A DNA stretch of 64,000 nt from Myxocyprinus asiaticus (taxonomy: Eukaryota; Chordata; Actinopteri; Cypriniformes; Catostomidae). A program made the position numbers and the translations under genes. The stretch spans positions 17,723,001-17,787,000 of the forward strand of contig NC_059382.1 in assembly GCF_019703515.2 (NCBI RefSeq), read 5' to 3'. The notes under the pieces were generated by a model, which saw only the letters and a program-made list of their open reading frames with translations, was not told the origin of the DNA and did no database searches. This document shows, one piece after another, positions 1 through 12,167 of this stretch (its first letter is position 1; each line of letters starts with the position of its first letter).

Positions 1-97
1 TCCATAGGGGCCTGGCGGTGGTATTACATCTACAGTAAATCCCAGAGGAGAAAGGAAGGAGGAGGGTGTCTTGGGAATTCTTTATATCCTGACTCAC

Positions 98-191
98 CCA
101 GTGTACTTATAATGAGGCGGAATGTCGACACAATGGCCCATTGAAACCGCAGAAATGCTGCGGTAATTGGCAACAGCAGTGCAGGACTCCT
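98..191 (-). other. Candidate internal exon (94 nt), unrecognised
   Basis: On the minus strand a strong pyrimidine tract ending CTCTGCAG sits just before base 191, and a strong donor, ACTGG followed by GTGAGT, follows base 98. The 94 bases between are open in more than one frame. The strand matches smtnl2 and it lies downstream of that gene's first exon, so it could be a later smtnl2 exon or an alternative exon. I do not recognise the encoded peptide in any frame. Splice-like signals occur by chance, so this is only a lead. Confidence 0.22.
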
Positions 192-2116
192 CTGCAGAGA
201 CGGCACAGAGAGGACACAGAGCAAAGGCATTCTGCTGATCTCTCCTCCTGAACTCGGAAAGGGGAGAGGAACACAAGATGCTCCCACCACAATATGGAAA
301 ACTGGGATAACAGGGCTATGGGGACCACAGTTTGAGACGAACTCAGAAAAACCATAAGACTACGAACTGTAGTGAGAGAGGCTGAGTGTAGATTGACTGA
401 GAGAGAAAGACAGAGAGGGAGAGAGAGTGAAAAAGGGTAATATATGCATATCAAGTTATATGCAAATACAACAGAGTTCATTTCTGTGAGGACAATAATG
501 TCTGTCAGCGAAATTGCTGCACTTAATTTTTAAACTAAAATGGCTAAAACTGCTTAACGATCAACATGATCACATGGAAAATCGATATGTTGCTTCCGAA
601 AGTTCATGTACCCTGAAATCAGCCCCATTCTGCCGAAGCAATTACAAGCAGCATCCCCATCAGACATTTTTGCATCAACTCAGATGTGCTCACCTTCTGG
701 TGTTACTAATACACAAGTTCTGGTCTCATAGGAACAATGGTAAGCATGATTCGGAGGTTGCATTTTCCTTTAAAATCACACTTTTTCCCACTGACGGTTA
801 GGTTTAGGGTTGTGGTTGGGATTGGGGATAGAGTTATAAAATATGCATTCCTGTTGACTTTATTACATCATTTACAACTTAAAATACTGCTTGCTTTTGA
901 TGCCACTCTGTGGATCTTTCATCTGGATACAGGAGCTCACATGTGTCCATACGTACAACAACACTTCCAGCTTCAGCCACTGGGGGCAGTGTTTTGATTT
1001 CAGCAGTAGAACTTTCAAACCTACTGTTGCCGAATTCTCGAGGTGATTAGTCTGCAATGATTGATAGTAGGAGAATATAGATTTCACTGCTTGTAATGAG
1101 GATATCTAGCTGTCTAACATCACAATGTGAAGGTTCAATTTAATTTGTGTCACTTTGGGAATTTGCTTGATGAAAAGTGAAGAGCGTAGTTTACGTATGT
1201 GGCCTGAACAATCAGATGCATTTACACTTGCCCGAGTCATGCCCTGTGTGTGTTTTTTTATTACAATGCATGTCCATCTTGAATGTGTCATGGATGGTAT
1301 TTACACTTAGTCTTTCATGATCCAATAGCTATCTGCTCAGTAAAAATGCATGAAAAAATATAAGAGGATTGAAGACAGCATTCAATGATAGTTTGCTTAA
1401 GAGACAAGAAAGAAATACAGCACAGATACAGCAGCGGAGGTCTGAGATTAAGTGCAGGATAAACTGTTATTTCCCAGGAACAGAAAGTACAACAGGGCTC
1501 TGACAGAATCAGACAGACAAGGAGTAAGAAGGAAAGGCATGAGATAAAGACTGATACTCATGATTTCTGCAGGTGCTCATAGCATATCCACGTGAAGTCA
1601 GGCTAGCACACATCCCCACTTCTCTTTCTCTGTCGCTCACACACATTCTATCTCTTTCCTTCAGGCTGCTACTCAAAGCAGAATGAGTGCTCTACAGACC
1701 TGCCACAACAGTCAGAGTGTTTTACAAGCCCAGAATGCAGCTCTCTCATTAGGTGGTTGGCAGGTGTGGATGTGGCAGAGAAGATAACAGTTTCCACTGA
1801 CACTCACTCACAGCCAAAATCAGCTGCTCTCCCAGCTACTAAAATTATGATGATTTAAAGCTGAAATGTATAATTTCTATGTCACTAGCACTCCCCAACA
1901 GAACTGCAAAAAATTATGTTTTCAAACAGGTTTCCTAAACATTCCCCAGTCTGCCATTAGAGAAACATGGTCCCGCCCCAAACGCACACCATTGGTTGAG
2001 CCAATGTTGCTTTATCGAGCTAGTCGGGATGCTCAAATAAAATAAACAGAGCAATATTTTAAAAGCACCACAGAGCTACAGTGTTTGCACTTTTGGGAAA
2101 ATCAACCTACTTACTT

Positions 2117-2696
2117 TAGAAACATTACGGGTTCAACATAAATTAAGCTCAATTGACAGCATTTGTTGATTACCACAAAAATACATTTCGATTTGTTTCT
2201 CTTTTTCTTCAAAAAAGCAAAAATCTTGGTTAGTAAGGCAAAAGAAGTGAATGGGGCCAATCTGTAAGGTGTAATTGTTAAAATACTGTTTCAAAAGAAT
2301 AGTCACAATATGCATGTTAACAAGATTTTAGTATGATAAAATTGCTTACTAACCTTTATGCAAAGTTATATCCAATTTTACAACTTGACGACGTAACGCC
2401 GTAAACCCTTTAACCCTAAAACAACCATAAAAACTACAATTTTAACAACTTTAAAGCCCAAGTTTGAACAAAGAATTGAGGTAAGTGCTTTTATAAGCTT
2501 CACATTTCTTTCTTTAAACCTTACAAAAATTTGCCCCAATCACTTTCATTGGTAAGTGCCTCTCTGCAATCTCGATTTTTGCTTTTTTGTAAAGAAAAGA
2601 AGCGATGAGTCAAAATTTATTTTTGTGGTAATCAACATTACACCTCAAATGCTGTCAATTGAGGTTAACTTGTATTGAACCCGGAATATTCCTTTA
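2117..2696. repeat. Inverted-repeat MITE, full copy
   Basis: The left arm (cgggttcaacataaattaag, then attgacagcattt) reads as the reverse complement of the right arm (aaatgctgtcaattgagg, then gaacccggaatattccttta). The inner parts also pair, for example the caatgaaagtgatt-type segments around 2250 and 2545. There is no open reading frame of note, so it is a non-autonomous fold-back element. A second, left-truncated member of the family is at about 40640-41135. Confidence 0.65.
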
Positions 2697-3813
2697 CTTA
2701 CACTGTAAAAAATCATAACCTGCAATTGCTACCTTAAGGAGTTTTTGTTTTTAAATGCCAAGATTTTTAAACACTATCTCTGATATGAATTAAAACCAGT
2801 TAATTTAGATGTTCCACATGAAGCATATTTTTCATTATATAGGAGAAAGTATTTAAACCGAAAAAATTCCACACTTAATATTTATTTTATTAGTTCATTT
2901 ATTTATTATTAACAAATATGAAATCTCAAATATGCCACACAAATAAGACCTTATTAAACAAGCCGATTTAATTTGCATGCAATGCCAATGAAAGTATTTT
3001 TGTGCTTCATAGGGCAGCTTTAGTGGAAATGTAAGAACAGACATGCAGTAATAAGTAATGACACAGTGAAGTTTCATGTTTTAGTGTCTCTGCAACAGGC
3101 AGCAGCTGTTAAAGACTTAAAACTGACAGACTGAACTGCTTGGGACAACCGAAACTATCTTTAACAAAATAGAGCTGTACCCCAATCTGATTACTGAATA
3201 AAGCTCTAAATGAATGACGTTTGCTAAAATTGGCTCATAGATTTCTATCGAAACAAATATAAAAGAAATATCTGGGTTTTTAGAACATTTTAAGGTGATT
3301 TGTTTTTATTAAGCTTGTGGAGAAACAAATGTGGATCCTGTTTATGGGCAGTTCAGAACAAAACTAGAACACACTGTCAAATCGACATCAAATGTGGTGT
3401 GGTACTATGGCAGTTAGGAAGCAAATGAATAGAAGTACTTTCTAAATGTCATTACACATTTGTCAAACAAAATGTGAGAGCAAAAAGCCTGAGACATATT
3501 CTGCCTTTATGTTCAAAAACATTCAGTTAGTCTGTATATGTGCTCCAGCTCTGGACTCCTCTACATGTCTAAATATTTAGTTTTCAAACATAAAATTCCT
3601 TTCACACTCTTCACATCATACTGTTCCTAGAAGCACAAAATGACCTCACTCCAGGTCATACTTCTGCACTGTAAAACATGTTTTTGTCAGATAACCTAAA
3701 ACAAAATGTGCTTCATACAGAACATCTAAATTAATTGGTTTTATTCAATTAAAAAATAATTCATATAAATGAATCAACCTGACTATATTAGGTTACACCA
3801 ACAAAAGTCAATT

Positions 3814-4633
3814 TTAAAGAATAAGCTCACACAAAAATAAAAAGTCTGTCATAATTTACTCATCCTCATGTTGTTTCAAACCCATATTACTTTCTCACAA
3901 ATACAGAGCACAAAAGGAGAATTTGTTTTAATGAAAATCACAGTCTGTTTTTTCAATACAGTTGCAGTTAATAGTGCCTCATTTTAAAGATTAAAAAAGA
4001 AGCAAAGGAAAAGGACCAATTGTTCACAGGGCAAAGTGGGTTAATGCATGAACTTTGCGTTGCTTTTTAGCTCTAAACAGGACACATGAGCCACTGTAAA
4101 CAAGCTTCTCTCATAGCGCTCATGAACACATAACGGACGTCAAGATTTTGACTGAAAAAGGAGTTAAATTTCAGATTGTTTCAAAAAAATCTATCGAATG
4201 CCCTCCGAAGACTTGGAATATAATGCACAAGTCACATGGACTACTTTTAATGCTACTTTTTGTATTATTTTTATTTCAAATTTCACATAAAAAAACAAAA
4301 CAAAACAAAAAAACAAGTAACATTACAAAACACCACAATACGAAACAGACAAGTCACAGAAAAAAAAAAAGAAAAACAAAAGGTCAAAAAAAATAAATAA
4401 ATAAATAAATAAAACACGAACAGACAGACAGACCCTTCCTTTCCCGACAAAATGTACTGCACAGATCAGGGCATACATCATTTTATGATTCTTTTGAAGA
4501 CTTTTTTTTAAGTTATAAAGTTAATCACTATCAACAGCTATTGTATTGAAACCATTAACTTAACATCCTTTAAAATATCTCCTTTTGTCTTTCGCATAAG
4601 AAGATCAACTATATGGGTGAACTATTCCTTTAA
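3814..4633. repeat. TTAA-ended MITE, long copy
   Basis: It starts ttttaaagaataagctcac, then catttactcatcctcatg, and ends with the inverted form gggtgaactattcctttaa. This is the same terminal motif as the fold-back family at 8125, 32725, 53555 and 54761. The interior contains A-rich runs and no transposase. The ends are diverged, so the exact borders are approximate. Confidence 0.55.
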
Positions 4634-4715
4634 GGGTTATATTAAATAAAAATAACTTTTCAAGGTAACAACTGCATGCTACCACTTTTTAAAGTGTAAA
4701 ACACACATTCTCACA

Positions 4716-4718
<3 letters not shown>

Positions 4719-4774
<56 letters not shown>
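4719..4774. repeat. (CA)28 microsatellite
   Basis: An uninterrupted CA run of about 56 bp. Read on the minus strand it is a GT run starting about 20 nt inside the first smtnl2 intron, directly after the exon 1 donor. Confidence 0.95.
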
Positions 4775-4775
<1 letters not shown>

Positions 4776-4795
4776 CCCTAAACTTGTCTACTCAC

Positions 4796-5284
4796 GTTAG
4801 TTTTGCTAGTGACAGAGAAGGTTGCTCTGCTGGAGAAGCGTGTGGTGGTGGGGCTGGAGGCTGAGCCACTGGCTGAACCTGTCAAAGCTGCCACACTAGG
4901 GGCCGTTGCGCTGCTTAGTGAAGGGGGTGACTGGTGCCCTGTAGTGCTGCTGTTGGTCTTCGGTGGCTCTGGACCTCCAGAGAGAAGTGCGCTTCTGTCA
5001 CACACCGACCCCGTCAGCAACTCCACCTGTCGGGTCAAGGCCTCTAACTGGCCCCTGAGCTGCCGGTTCTCCTGCTGCAGTTGGGCCACGGCTCGGCCCA
5101 GAGGTCCGCTCATATGAATGGTCTCTTCTAACCTCCGCTCGATGCCAAGCTTGAAAGCACTGACGTCCACATGGATTTCACGTACGGCATCCTGCAATGT
5201 GGTTTCATAGCGGGCCAAAGCAGCACATACTGTCTCCCCTTCCGGAGAGCCCTCGGGTACTGATGCCAATGGGCCTGCGTCCAT
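4796..5284 (-). CDS. smtnl2: Smoothelin-like protein 2, first coding exon
   Basis: This exon encodes the first 163 residues of a smoothelin-like 2 protein, a cytoplasmic muscle/cytoskeleton-associated protein whose family carries a C-terminal calponin-homology domain (not in this window). The ATG is at 5284. Residues about 20-55 contain the family's N-terminal segment (ARYETTLQDAVREIHVDV, FKLGIERRLEE). About 62-95 form a coiled coil rich in Q/L/E (AVAQLQQENRQLRGQLEAL). A Ser/Thr/Ala-rich linker follows, then RFSSRATFSV, which resembles the RFASHATFSL segment I recall from mammalian SMTNL2. The donor AAC|GTGAGT lies at 4796/4795 and gives phase 0 (489 nt). A read-through frame would stop five codons later, so splicing is expected. 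The assignment rests on remembered family sequence; smtnl1 is the main alternative. Further coding exons would lie to the left, outside the window. Confidence 0.78.
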
Positions 5285-5598
5285 CTCTGCTCAGAGTACA
5301 GGTACCTTCCTCCCTACGTTCCCTTACCTAGAGTCTAACTGCTAATCAAGATATCTGTTGTTATCCCTGTATTGTATCTCTTGGAAGTTGTTTAAAGTCA
5401 CACATCCATAGAAATCCTCAGGGATTAACCAAAAAGACCTGTTGAAGCAAAGCTTAGTTAGTGACAAGCTTCAATGGCTCACTCAATTAATAACAAACAA
5501 CTTCCTTTAAAACCTTTAAAAACTTAATCAAAATAATAGATACAGTAGATGCCTTTCTTCTTTTCTTTAACAGTGTTAGTGTGGGAATGTTTACATAC

Positions 5599-5720
5599 CT
5601 GTATCTTTGCTTTAAGTTTCAGTATGAGTCCTGCGTTATTTCCCAGTTGTGTGAATGAGTGTGAAAGCTCTGCCCGCCGTGCTGTTTTAAAGTACAGCTC
5701 TCACAGTCACGTTAACCTCC
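5599..5720 (-). promoter_or_regulatory. Possible smtnl2 5' UTR exon and TATA-like promoter
   Basis: On the minus strand a good donor (ATACAG|GTATGT) follows base 5599, about 315 nt upstream of the smtnl2 ATG, and an AG (CTGAGCAG) lies just before that ATG. A TTTAAAA box (5684-5694) sits about 90 nt before the donor, in locally GC-richer DNA. This suggests a short non-coding first exon spliced to the coding exon. The acceptor has a poor pyrimidine tract, so the model is tentative. Confidence 0.3.
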
Positions 5721-6196
5721 TACAACTCCTGCAGCCTGGGGGAGGGAGCAGAGAGAGGGAGGGGACATGAGAAAAGAGGAGGAGAGATACCGCTCCATTG
5801 TATCCCAGCTCCCCCTCCTTCTTTCCACTGTATTTGTATTAATCTCCACTTTCACAACACAGTGCACTGTCTGCTCTCACTCTCCCTCGCTCTTTTTGTC
5901 TGACAGATAACTGCTCATGCAGATCACACTGACTGTCTCACTGGCTCACCAGTGCTGTCTTGTCCTAGATCAGAAAGGAATAGGCGAGTCTTTTGTTTTT
6001 ACTGTCTCACTTTCACTGAACTTGGAGTGTCGTGGGTGACTGGGTTCAAGAAAAAGATTCCACTCTAAATGTTTCAAAGTGCCTGTCTACACTGTAAAAA
6101 GAGAAAATGTGCAGTTGTTAGCTTAAGGAGCTATTTCTACCTGATCTGACCCTTAAAAATGGTGTAACCTAACATACTCTGGTTAATTCTGTCACA
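5721..6196. other. Non-coding, probable smtnl2 upstream region
   Basis: A purine-rich stretch on the plus strand (about 5740-5800, repeated gggag/gagag) is followed by pyrimidine-rich DNA and by a cactgtaaaaa-type repeat end near 6092. There is no convincing open reading frame. If smtnl2 starts near 5700 on the minus strand, this is its proximal promoter. Confidence 0.35.
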
Positions 6197-6755
6197 TTAA
6201 AGAAATACTTCATCCAAAAATAAATATTCTGTCATCATTTACTCACCAAGCTTATAAGCAATTAAGGCTCAAATTTTACTCTTGCATGTGATTCCAAACC
6301 CGAATTTAAACTCAAATATCTTCTGGCATGGGGCAAGGAGAGCTACTGTAGGGTTGATACCAAGATTTTCATTAAATAAAAACTTAAATTTTGGTCGGTT
6401 TCTCACATAAAGCTATCGTATGACTTCAGAAGACTTGGAATATTGCATACAACTCGTATCTATCAGTTTTGTGATGATTTTCCATCATTTTTGAAGCTTG
6501 GAAGCTCCAGTCTCCATTCATTGTCATTTCATGTAAAAGAGCGACCAGAACATTCTTCAATATTTCTCCTTTTGTGTTCCACTGTGAAAAATGTGTCCTT
6601 TTCCTATTATTGAGTCACTATTTCCTGCCATTGTGTTGAAAAGATGGAAAGAGATATTCAAGAAAACATCTTTTGTGTTCTGCATGATAAAGAAAGTAAT
6701 ACGGGTTTGGAAGAACATGTGAGTATATTATTTTTTGGTGAATTATTCCTTTGAA
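6197..6755. repeat. TTAA-ended MITE copy
   Basis: It begins ttaaagaaatacttcatcc then tcatcatttactcacc, and ends ttggtgaattattcctttg, the inverse of the start. No coding sequence. It is the same broad family as the fold-back elements listed below, with diverged ends. Confidence 0.55.
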
Positions 6756-6769
6756 TAAATTATTATTTA

Positions 6770-7225
6770 TTTTTTTTGCTTTGTTTTTTGCTTTTCTCCC
6801 CTTTTTCTTCCCAATTTGGAATGTCCAATTCCCAATGCGCTCTAAGTCCTCATGGTGGCGTAGTGACTTGCCTCAATCTGGGTGGTGGAGGACGAATCTC
6901 AGTTGCCTCCGTGTCTGAGACAGGCAATCCACGAATCTTATGACGGGGCTTGTTGAGTGCATTACCGTGGAGACGTAGTGTGTGTGGAGGCTTCACGCTA
7001 TTTTCTGTGGCATCCACGTACAGCTCACCACGCGCCCCACCAAGAGCAAACCACGTTATAGTGACCACAAGGAGGTTATCCCATGTGACTCTACCCTCCC
7101 TAGCAACCAGGCCAATTTGGTTGCTAAGGAGACCTGGCTGGAGTCACTCAGCACGCCCTGGATTTGAACTCGCGACTCCAGGGGTGGTAGTCAGTGTCTT
7201 TACTCGCTGAACTACCCTGGCCCCC
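6770..7225 (-). mobile_element. tRNA-derived SINE
   Basis: Read on the minus strand from 7225 it starts with a tRNA-like head. A box A-like TAGTTCAGCGAGT is followed about 35 nt later by a box B-like GAGTTCAAATCC, the internal RNA polymerase III promoter. A body of about 350 nt follows, with a T-rich (plus strand) tail near 6770. The same body occurs on the plus strand at 24740-25172. Short open frames inside it are not genes. Confidence 0.8.
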
Positions 7226-8070
7226 ATAAATTTCTTGATTTAAAAAAAAAAAAAAATCATTAAGATCTTATCACATAGTGCACAATTTAAGGTTGCCTGA
7301 CCATTTTTATTACAGTAAAGCCTGATGCATTGTTGCATTTAAATATAATGGACATGTGAAAGTGAATAAAAAGAACTCAGGTCATTCCCTGGTGAATTCT
7401 AGTATTCTTTGTACTTCCTAAGAGGTCAATGTCTTGTCATTTCCAAATTTAACTTACTATCTCATGAACAATCAGTCAGTGGATCTTCATGATATTTGTT
7501 GATTGGATTTAAACAGTTTACTTTTTAGAAGAAAAGTGGGACACAATGGATTTAAGGAAGTGGGGTGTTGTTTTTGTGTCTGTGTTTGTCTTTGTGGGTG
7601 AAGGGATGAGTGTAGGGCTGCACCAGAACCCAGGCAGGGCAAACAGGCCTAATCAGATAATGAAGTACAGGGGGGTTCTGAGTTGTGCCGGGGCTTGGAA
7701 GCTAACGGCCTGTGGCACAACCACAACAATGAGACCAGGCCAACAGACTGAAATAACTTTACATTCCAGTCCACTGTTTACTGTAAACATTGGGAGCCGT
7801 GTGATTTATTGCTGCACACAGTGGACATGTGCTCAACTGCTCATCAGTTTAACATAACAGGCCAATGTGTGAACATAATACACATGAGCCAAAGAGGAAG
7901 GTGCCATGCTGTGGAACAGGTTCTCTGTTAATCTTTCAGAGCTGTCCTCAAGATATCTTGACCAATGACAGATCTAAAAATCTGTTGCATTGAAATCAGA
8001 GTAACTTCAAATAGCCTCTTCAGAATGTTCATGATATGCCCCACAGTGTAAAAGATACATTTCTTTACCA
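7226..8070. other. Non-coding stretch
   Basis: I see no conserved coding sequence. A 103-codon plus-strand frame at 7546-7857 has no recognisable domain and no supporting splice or start context. Confidence 0.4.
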
Positions 8071-9025
8071 GTATTTTTATCTTGTTTTCCAGCTAAAACA
8101 AGATAAATTTACTTAGATAAGATATTAAAGGAATAGTTCACCCAAAAATGAAAATTCTCTCATCATTTACTCACCCTCATGCCATCCCAGATGTGTATGA
8201 CTTTCTTTCTTTTGCAGAACACAGATGTAGGTCCATACAATGCAAGTGAATGGGTGCCAAAATTTTGAAGCTCAAAAAAAATCACATAAGTCAGCATAAA
8301 AGTAATCCATACGACTCCAGTGGTTAAATCAATGTCTTCAGAAGCGATATGATAGGTGTAGGTGAGAAACAGGTCACTTTCGCATTCTTCCTCTTGTGTT
8401 TTTGGTGATTCCCATTCTTCATGCGTATTGCCCCCTATTGGGCAGGGAGAAGAATTTCAAGCAAAAAAAGGACCTTAATATTGATCTTTTTCTCACCCAC
8501 ACTTATCATATCGCTTCAGAAAATATGGATTAAACACTGGAGTTGTATGGATTACTTTTATGCTGCCTTTATGTACTTTTTGGAGTGTCAAATTTTTGGC
8601 ACCCATTCCCTTGCATTGTATGGACCTACAGAGCTGAATTATTCTTCTAAAAATCTTTGTTTGTGTTCTGCAGAAGAAAGTCATACACATGATAATCATA
8701 CACATGATGATGGCATGAGAGTGAACAAATGTTGAGAGGATTTTCATTTTTGGGTCCCTTTAAGACTTTATAGATATTTTTATCTTTAAAGTATATTTTT
8801 CTTACCCCCATTGGTATTTTATCTTGTTTTAAGCATACATATAACCAAATTTAGTGAGGTTTATGCTTTAAAAAAAACTATTTGACATTTGACAATGGGG
8901 AATGAAAAATAAATTAAATGTAAATATATTTCCTGAAAGCAGGTTTGCTTCTCAAGTAAATATATTTTGTTTAAATAATGTTATTTTTTGTATTTATTTA
9001 TTTATTTGACTGGAAAACAAGGCAA
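8071..9025. repeat. Inverted-repeat element hosting a fold-back MITE
   Basis: The left side (tcttgttttccagctaaaac, aagataaatttactta) is mirrored on the right (caagtaaatatattttgtt, gactggaaaacaagg). The element is split at about 8124/8764 by the 8125-8763 fold-back element, so it is the older of the two. No coding capacity. Confidence 0.5.
8125..8763. repeat. TTAA-ended fold-back MITE (about 640 bp)
   Basis: It starts ttaaaggaatagttcaccc and ends tcatttttgggtccctttaa. The element is one long imperfect palindrome: aggtccatacaatgcaagtg (8231-8250) returns inverted as cattgtatggacctacag near 8614-8631, and the arms pair over about 300 bp. No transposase. Related copies lie at 24638, 32725, 53555, 54761 and 55831. 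Confidence 0.75.
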
Positions 9026-9111
9026 GACTTCCAAAAGCTTCTTCAAAATCTTCAAAATATGTCCCATTTTTATTAACATGTATTTCCGTGTTGTTTTCCA
9101 GTAGAAATATC

Positions 9112-9402
9112 TAAAAATCCTTAAAACAAGATACATTTACTTGAGAAGCAAAACTGCACAAGAAATTAGGAAATATATATTGAATCTAGTTTATTTTTCT
9201 TACCCCATTGGCAATTTTTTTCTTTCTTAAACATAAATCTAACAACATTAAGTGAGGTTTATGCTTAAAACAGGAAGAAAAAGAAATTGCCAATTGGGTA
9301 AGAAAAGTACATTAATTTCAAGATATACTGAAGTCTGCAAAGTCCGTATCTAAAAATGGTTTGCTTCTCAAGCAAATACATCTTGATTTAAGGATGTTTA
9401 GA
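9112..9402. repeat. Palindromic repeat, related to the 8071 element
   Basis: The left arm (atccttaaaacaagatacat then ttacttgagaagcaaa) and right arm (tttgcttctcaagcaaatac then atcttgatttaaggat) are near-perfect reverse complements about 200 bp apart. Non-coding. Confidence 0.65.
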
Positions 9403-11781
9403 CAACAAAAACCCTAATCAAGAAAATGTTGTTTGCAGTAGGAAATTTCTTTGAAATCTCTGCAAGTTCACTTTAATACCAGACTCTGAGCAGCTTTTTA
9501 TTCCCCCTCCCCTTCCCCCTTCCAAATATGATTTCCATCTTGCAATGATGTCAGACCATCACGTCAAGCTTGGGTTGTAATTGTCTCTCAAGATCAGCAA
9601 CAAGCACAAGCAGAAACTGCACAATGCTGGACTTTTCCCCGCCAGTTTGTTATTGTTTCTAATGCAGCCAGCATCTCTATTAATTCGCCCTTATCTAATC
9701 CTGAGAGAGATGGTGGCGATTTTTAGGAGTGATCACTGTTAACCAAGCGCAATGGATCAGACTTTGGATCAGTAGCACTGAGTAGGACCAGTGCAAGACC
9801 TTACATGCTCAAGGTCTTAAATCTGAGAAATAATCTGTGATAGTGACAATCTGTGCATGTACTGCAACACTAATATAAGAGAAGAATGTGACCAAGACAA
9901 AACTATGACACAATTTTAACTGTTCTCATGAACACAGTCATTGTGACAAATTTATGCGAAACTTGACAAACGACCTTAAGACAAACAATGACTATTTTGT
10001 CTTTAATACTGAAAGACAAATATCACTGATTTGTTTGTTTTCAACACATTTAGTAATCTTGTAATTATGTTGGACACTATCCACTGCTGTTATTACACAC
10101 AAGAGACCTTTTTATCTCAGTCTCTGAAAAGTATTACCAACAATATCAACTATTTTGATCTTTTATAAACTGTTAGTTGGTTGACTCCCAAAATAACCAG
10201 CATTTTTTCATTCAGAAGAATGTGGCATGCTGGACAACATGTAGTAAACGTACATGTGGGCAGCTAAATTAGCCACAAATCATGAATTTTACATCACCAC
10301 ACTTTAACACACACCGGTTGAACAAATCTTTGGCGCACACATTGGTTCCCTAACCACATTCAGCCACGATGACATACAGAATGAACTTCTCCTTTTAACA
10401 CTGAGAAAAATGTCAAACCAGTCTAAAGGATGAAGTTCTCTTTCTCAGTTTGATTTAAAGAATGCCTCTGGTCTCCTCAGGAAATATCTGACCCACGTCT
10501 GGCTTTCATCTGCAAGATAGCTGTTGACAAACCCCTGATCCTTCTAAAAAACAAAACCCCATTTATTTCACCACGTGTCAGCTGTGGCTTTCCTGAAAAC
10601 AAGTCTGCATGGCCATTACATCAGAGTTTCCATGGGAACCCTATAAGTCCAAATACGTCAAAAAGAATAACAGGCAGCTGATGATGTCATCGTCGCTTCA
10701 AAGTCAATTTAATTAAGCACACATGGTGCCAAGTATGAGAGAGGGAGAACTTTCTAAGCAGACGAGAGAACAATAAAACTGATTTAAGGTTATTTTTTTA
10801 TATTCTTGGCACTGTCTCTAAAGAATTGAGGAGAGGCTGTTTCTGGCAAGCTGAGCTTAGATATGAGTTATGGCTGAAATGTGATTAAACTGTATCTGAA
10901 CCAGAGGAGGTTTATTTAAGGCTCACACAAACCATTCATACTTAAACATCGGATCCAAAATTAACTTTTTGCCACACCAACCCAATGGCGGGTGAGCTGA
11001 GAAAATTCACTGGCCATAAATATTTCCTAAGAACCATGAAACTGTACTTTGCATTACTTTTTAATAATAATAATAATAAAAAATATAGATATTTTTTTGC
11101 CTCATGAAAATGTGATTATCTTTTTTTTCTTGCATATTAGTGAAAAAACAGCACAGGTCATTTTGTCACTTGCGGTATCATCGGTGAAACTGCATCAGTC
11201 ACAAAAAATGTGAAGACACAGTGATTTTATTCTTAAAATTTGTGTTTATGTGACTTAATGCGAGTAATATTTTACATATGTGATGCCACATGGAGATCTG
11301 GAAAAAAAAATACATTCAAGATAAACTTCTGATGGTAAATTTTCAAAGGTGTCAGAAGACGAGCAAGTCGTGACAGACGTTTTTCATCTGTTTTATTTGA
11401 ATCGCTTATGTCATTATTTACAACAGCGAGAGTAAGACTATCATTCTTACAATTGGACTTTAACCATGTAATGCTTTTTGCAGTGCCTAAAAAGTTAGTG
11501 GCCAACTGGAGAGTAACATTTTTATTTACTCGCCCAGGGTGATCTCATTAGTATTTGTAGATATTCATAAATATCATTTACGCAAATATGCATTTTTGTA
11601 CATTTGGATAGACTCTGAAACATACAACATAAATGTTTGGACAGCATCTAAAGTGTAAATTATTTTACACATTTACAGCTTTAGAATACATATCTTTACA
11701 AATCTTTTATGGATCCTGCTTATACACATTGGTGAGAGTGACAAGTATGGAGTGGTTGCTGTGAATCATAACATACATAAC
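9403..11781. other. Non-coding stretch
   Basis: No coding domain or clear transposon structure is visible. The stretch from about 9480 to 10900 is of mixed composition and could hold conserved non-coding elements, which cannot be judged without alignment. The minus-strand frame at 11272-11505 looks spurious. Confidence 0.35.
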
Positions 11782-12167
11782 GTTTACATGCACTGTTTAA
11801 ATCGAGCTACAGCGGGTTTTTGCGCAGTTGAGCTATAGAGTCTTCATCTGTCCTTCTAAGTATAAATGACACAAACACAATGCGTAATGTTATATTTAAA
11901 GGAAAGATGATAAATGCTGTAAGTTAAATACACGTCGTGCACCCATTTTTCTGAGCAAGCGCATAACGCCGAGGCCAACTGTAGTGCAATTAACATGCAT
12001 ACATGTTGGATGAAGCCGAGCTACAGTCGCATAAGATCTGTTAGTCTGACTTTACTAAATCAGACTGGTATGATTTCATTCAGGCTAAAGCATTTATAGT
12101 ACATGAGATTTAAGATGAATTATTGTTTTAGTCTGACAGAAATCAAACTTTTAAAGTGCATGTAAAC
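11782..12167. repeat. Short terminal-inverted-repeat MITE
   Basis: The left end gtttacatgcactgttta and right end taaagtgcatgtaaac are inverted copies. The interior is about 350 bp with no open frame. Confidence 0.5.

Larger units (their letters stand above)
1..4718. other. Non-coding stretch, first intron of smtnl2 (partial)
   Basis: smtnl2 exon 1 lies to the right on the minus strand and its donor points left, so this stretch should be its first intron, running beyond the window edge. I see no smoothelin-type calponin-homology exon here. It holds two MITE-type repeats (listed separately), short A-rich runs near 4300-4410, and several copies of a short cactgtaaaa-type repeat (about 2701, 3668). 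The only exon-like signal is at 98-191 (separate entry). Confidence 0.5.

Noticed and set aside
4148..4396. 82-codon plus-strand frame
   Set aside because: Runs through A-rich low-complexity DNA (Lys/Gln-rich product) inside a MITE.
6850..7210. Short protein frames on both strands
   Set aside because: The sequence is a tRNA-derived SINE, repeated at 24740-25172.
7150..7225. tRNA gene
   Set aside because: The A and B box-like motifs are present, but the sequence does not form a full tRNA and continues into a SINE body.
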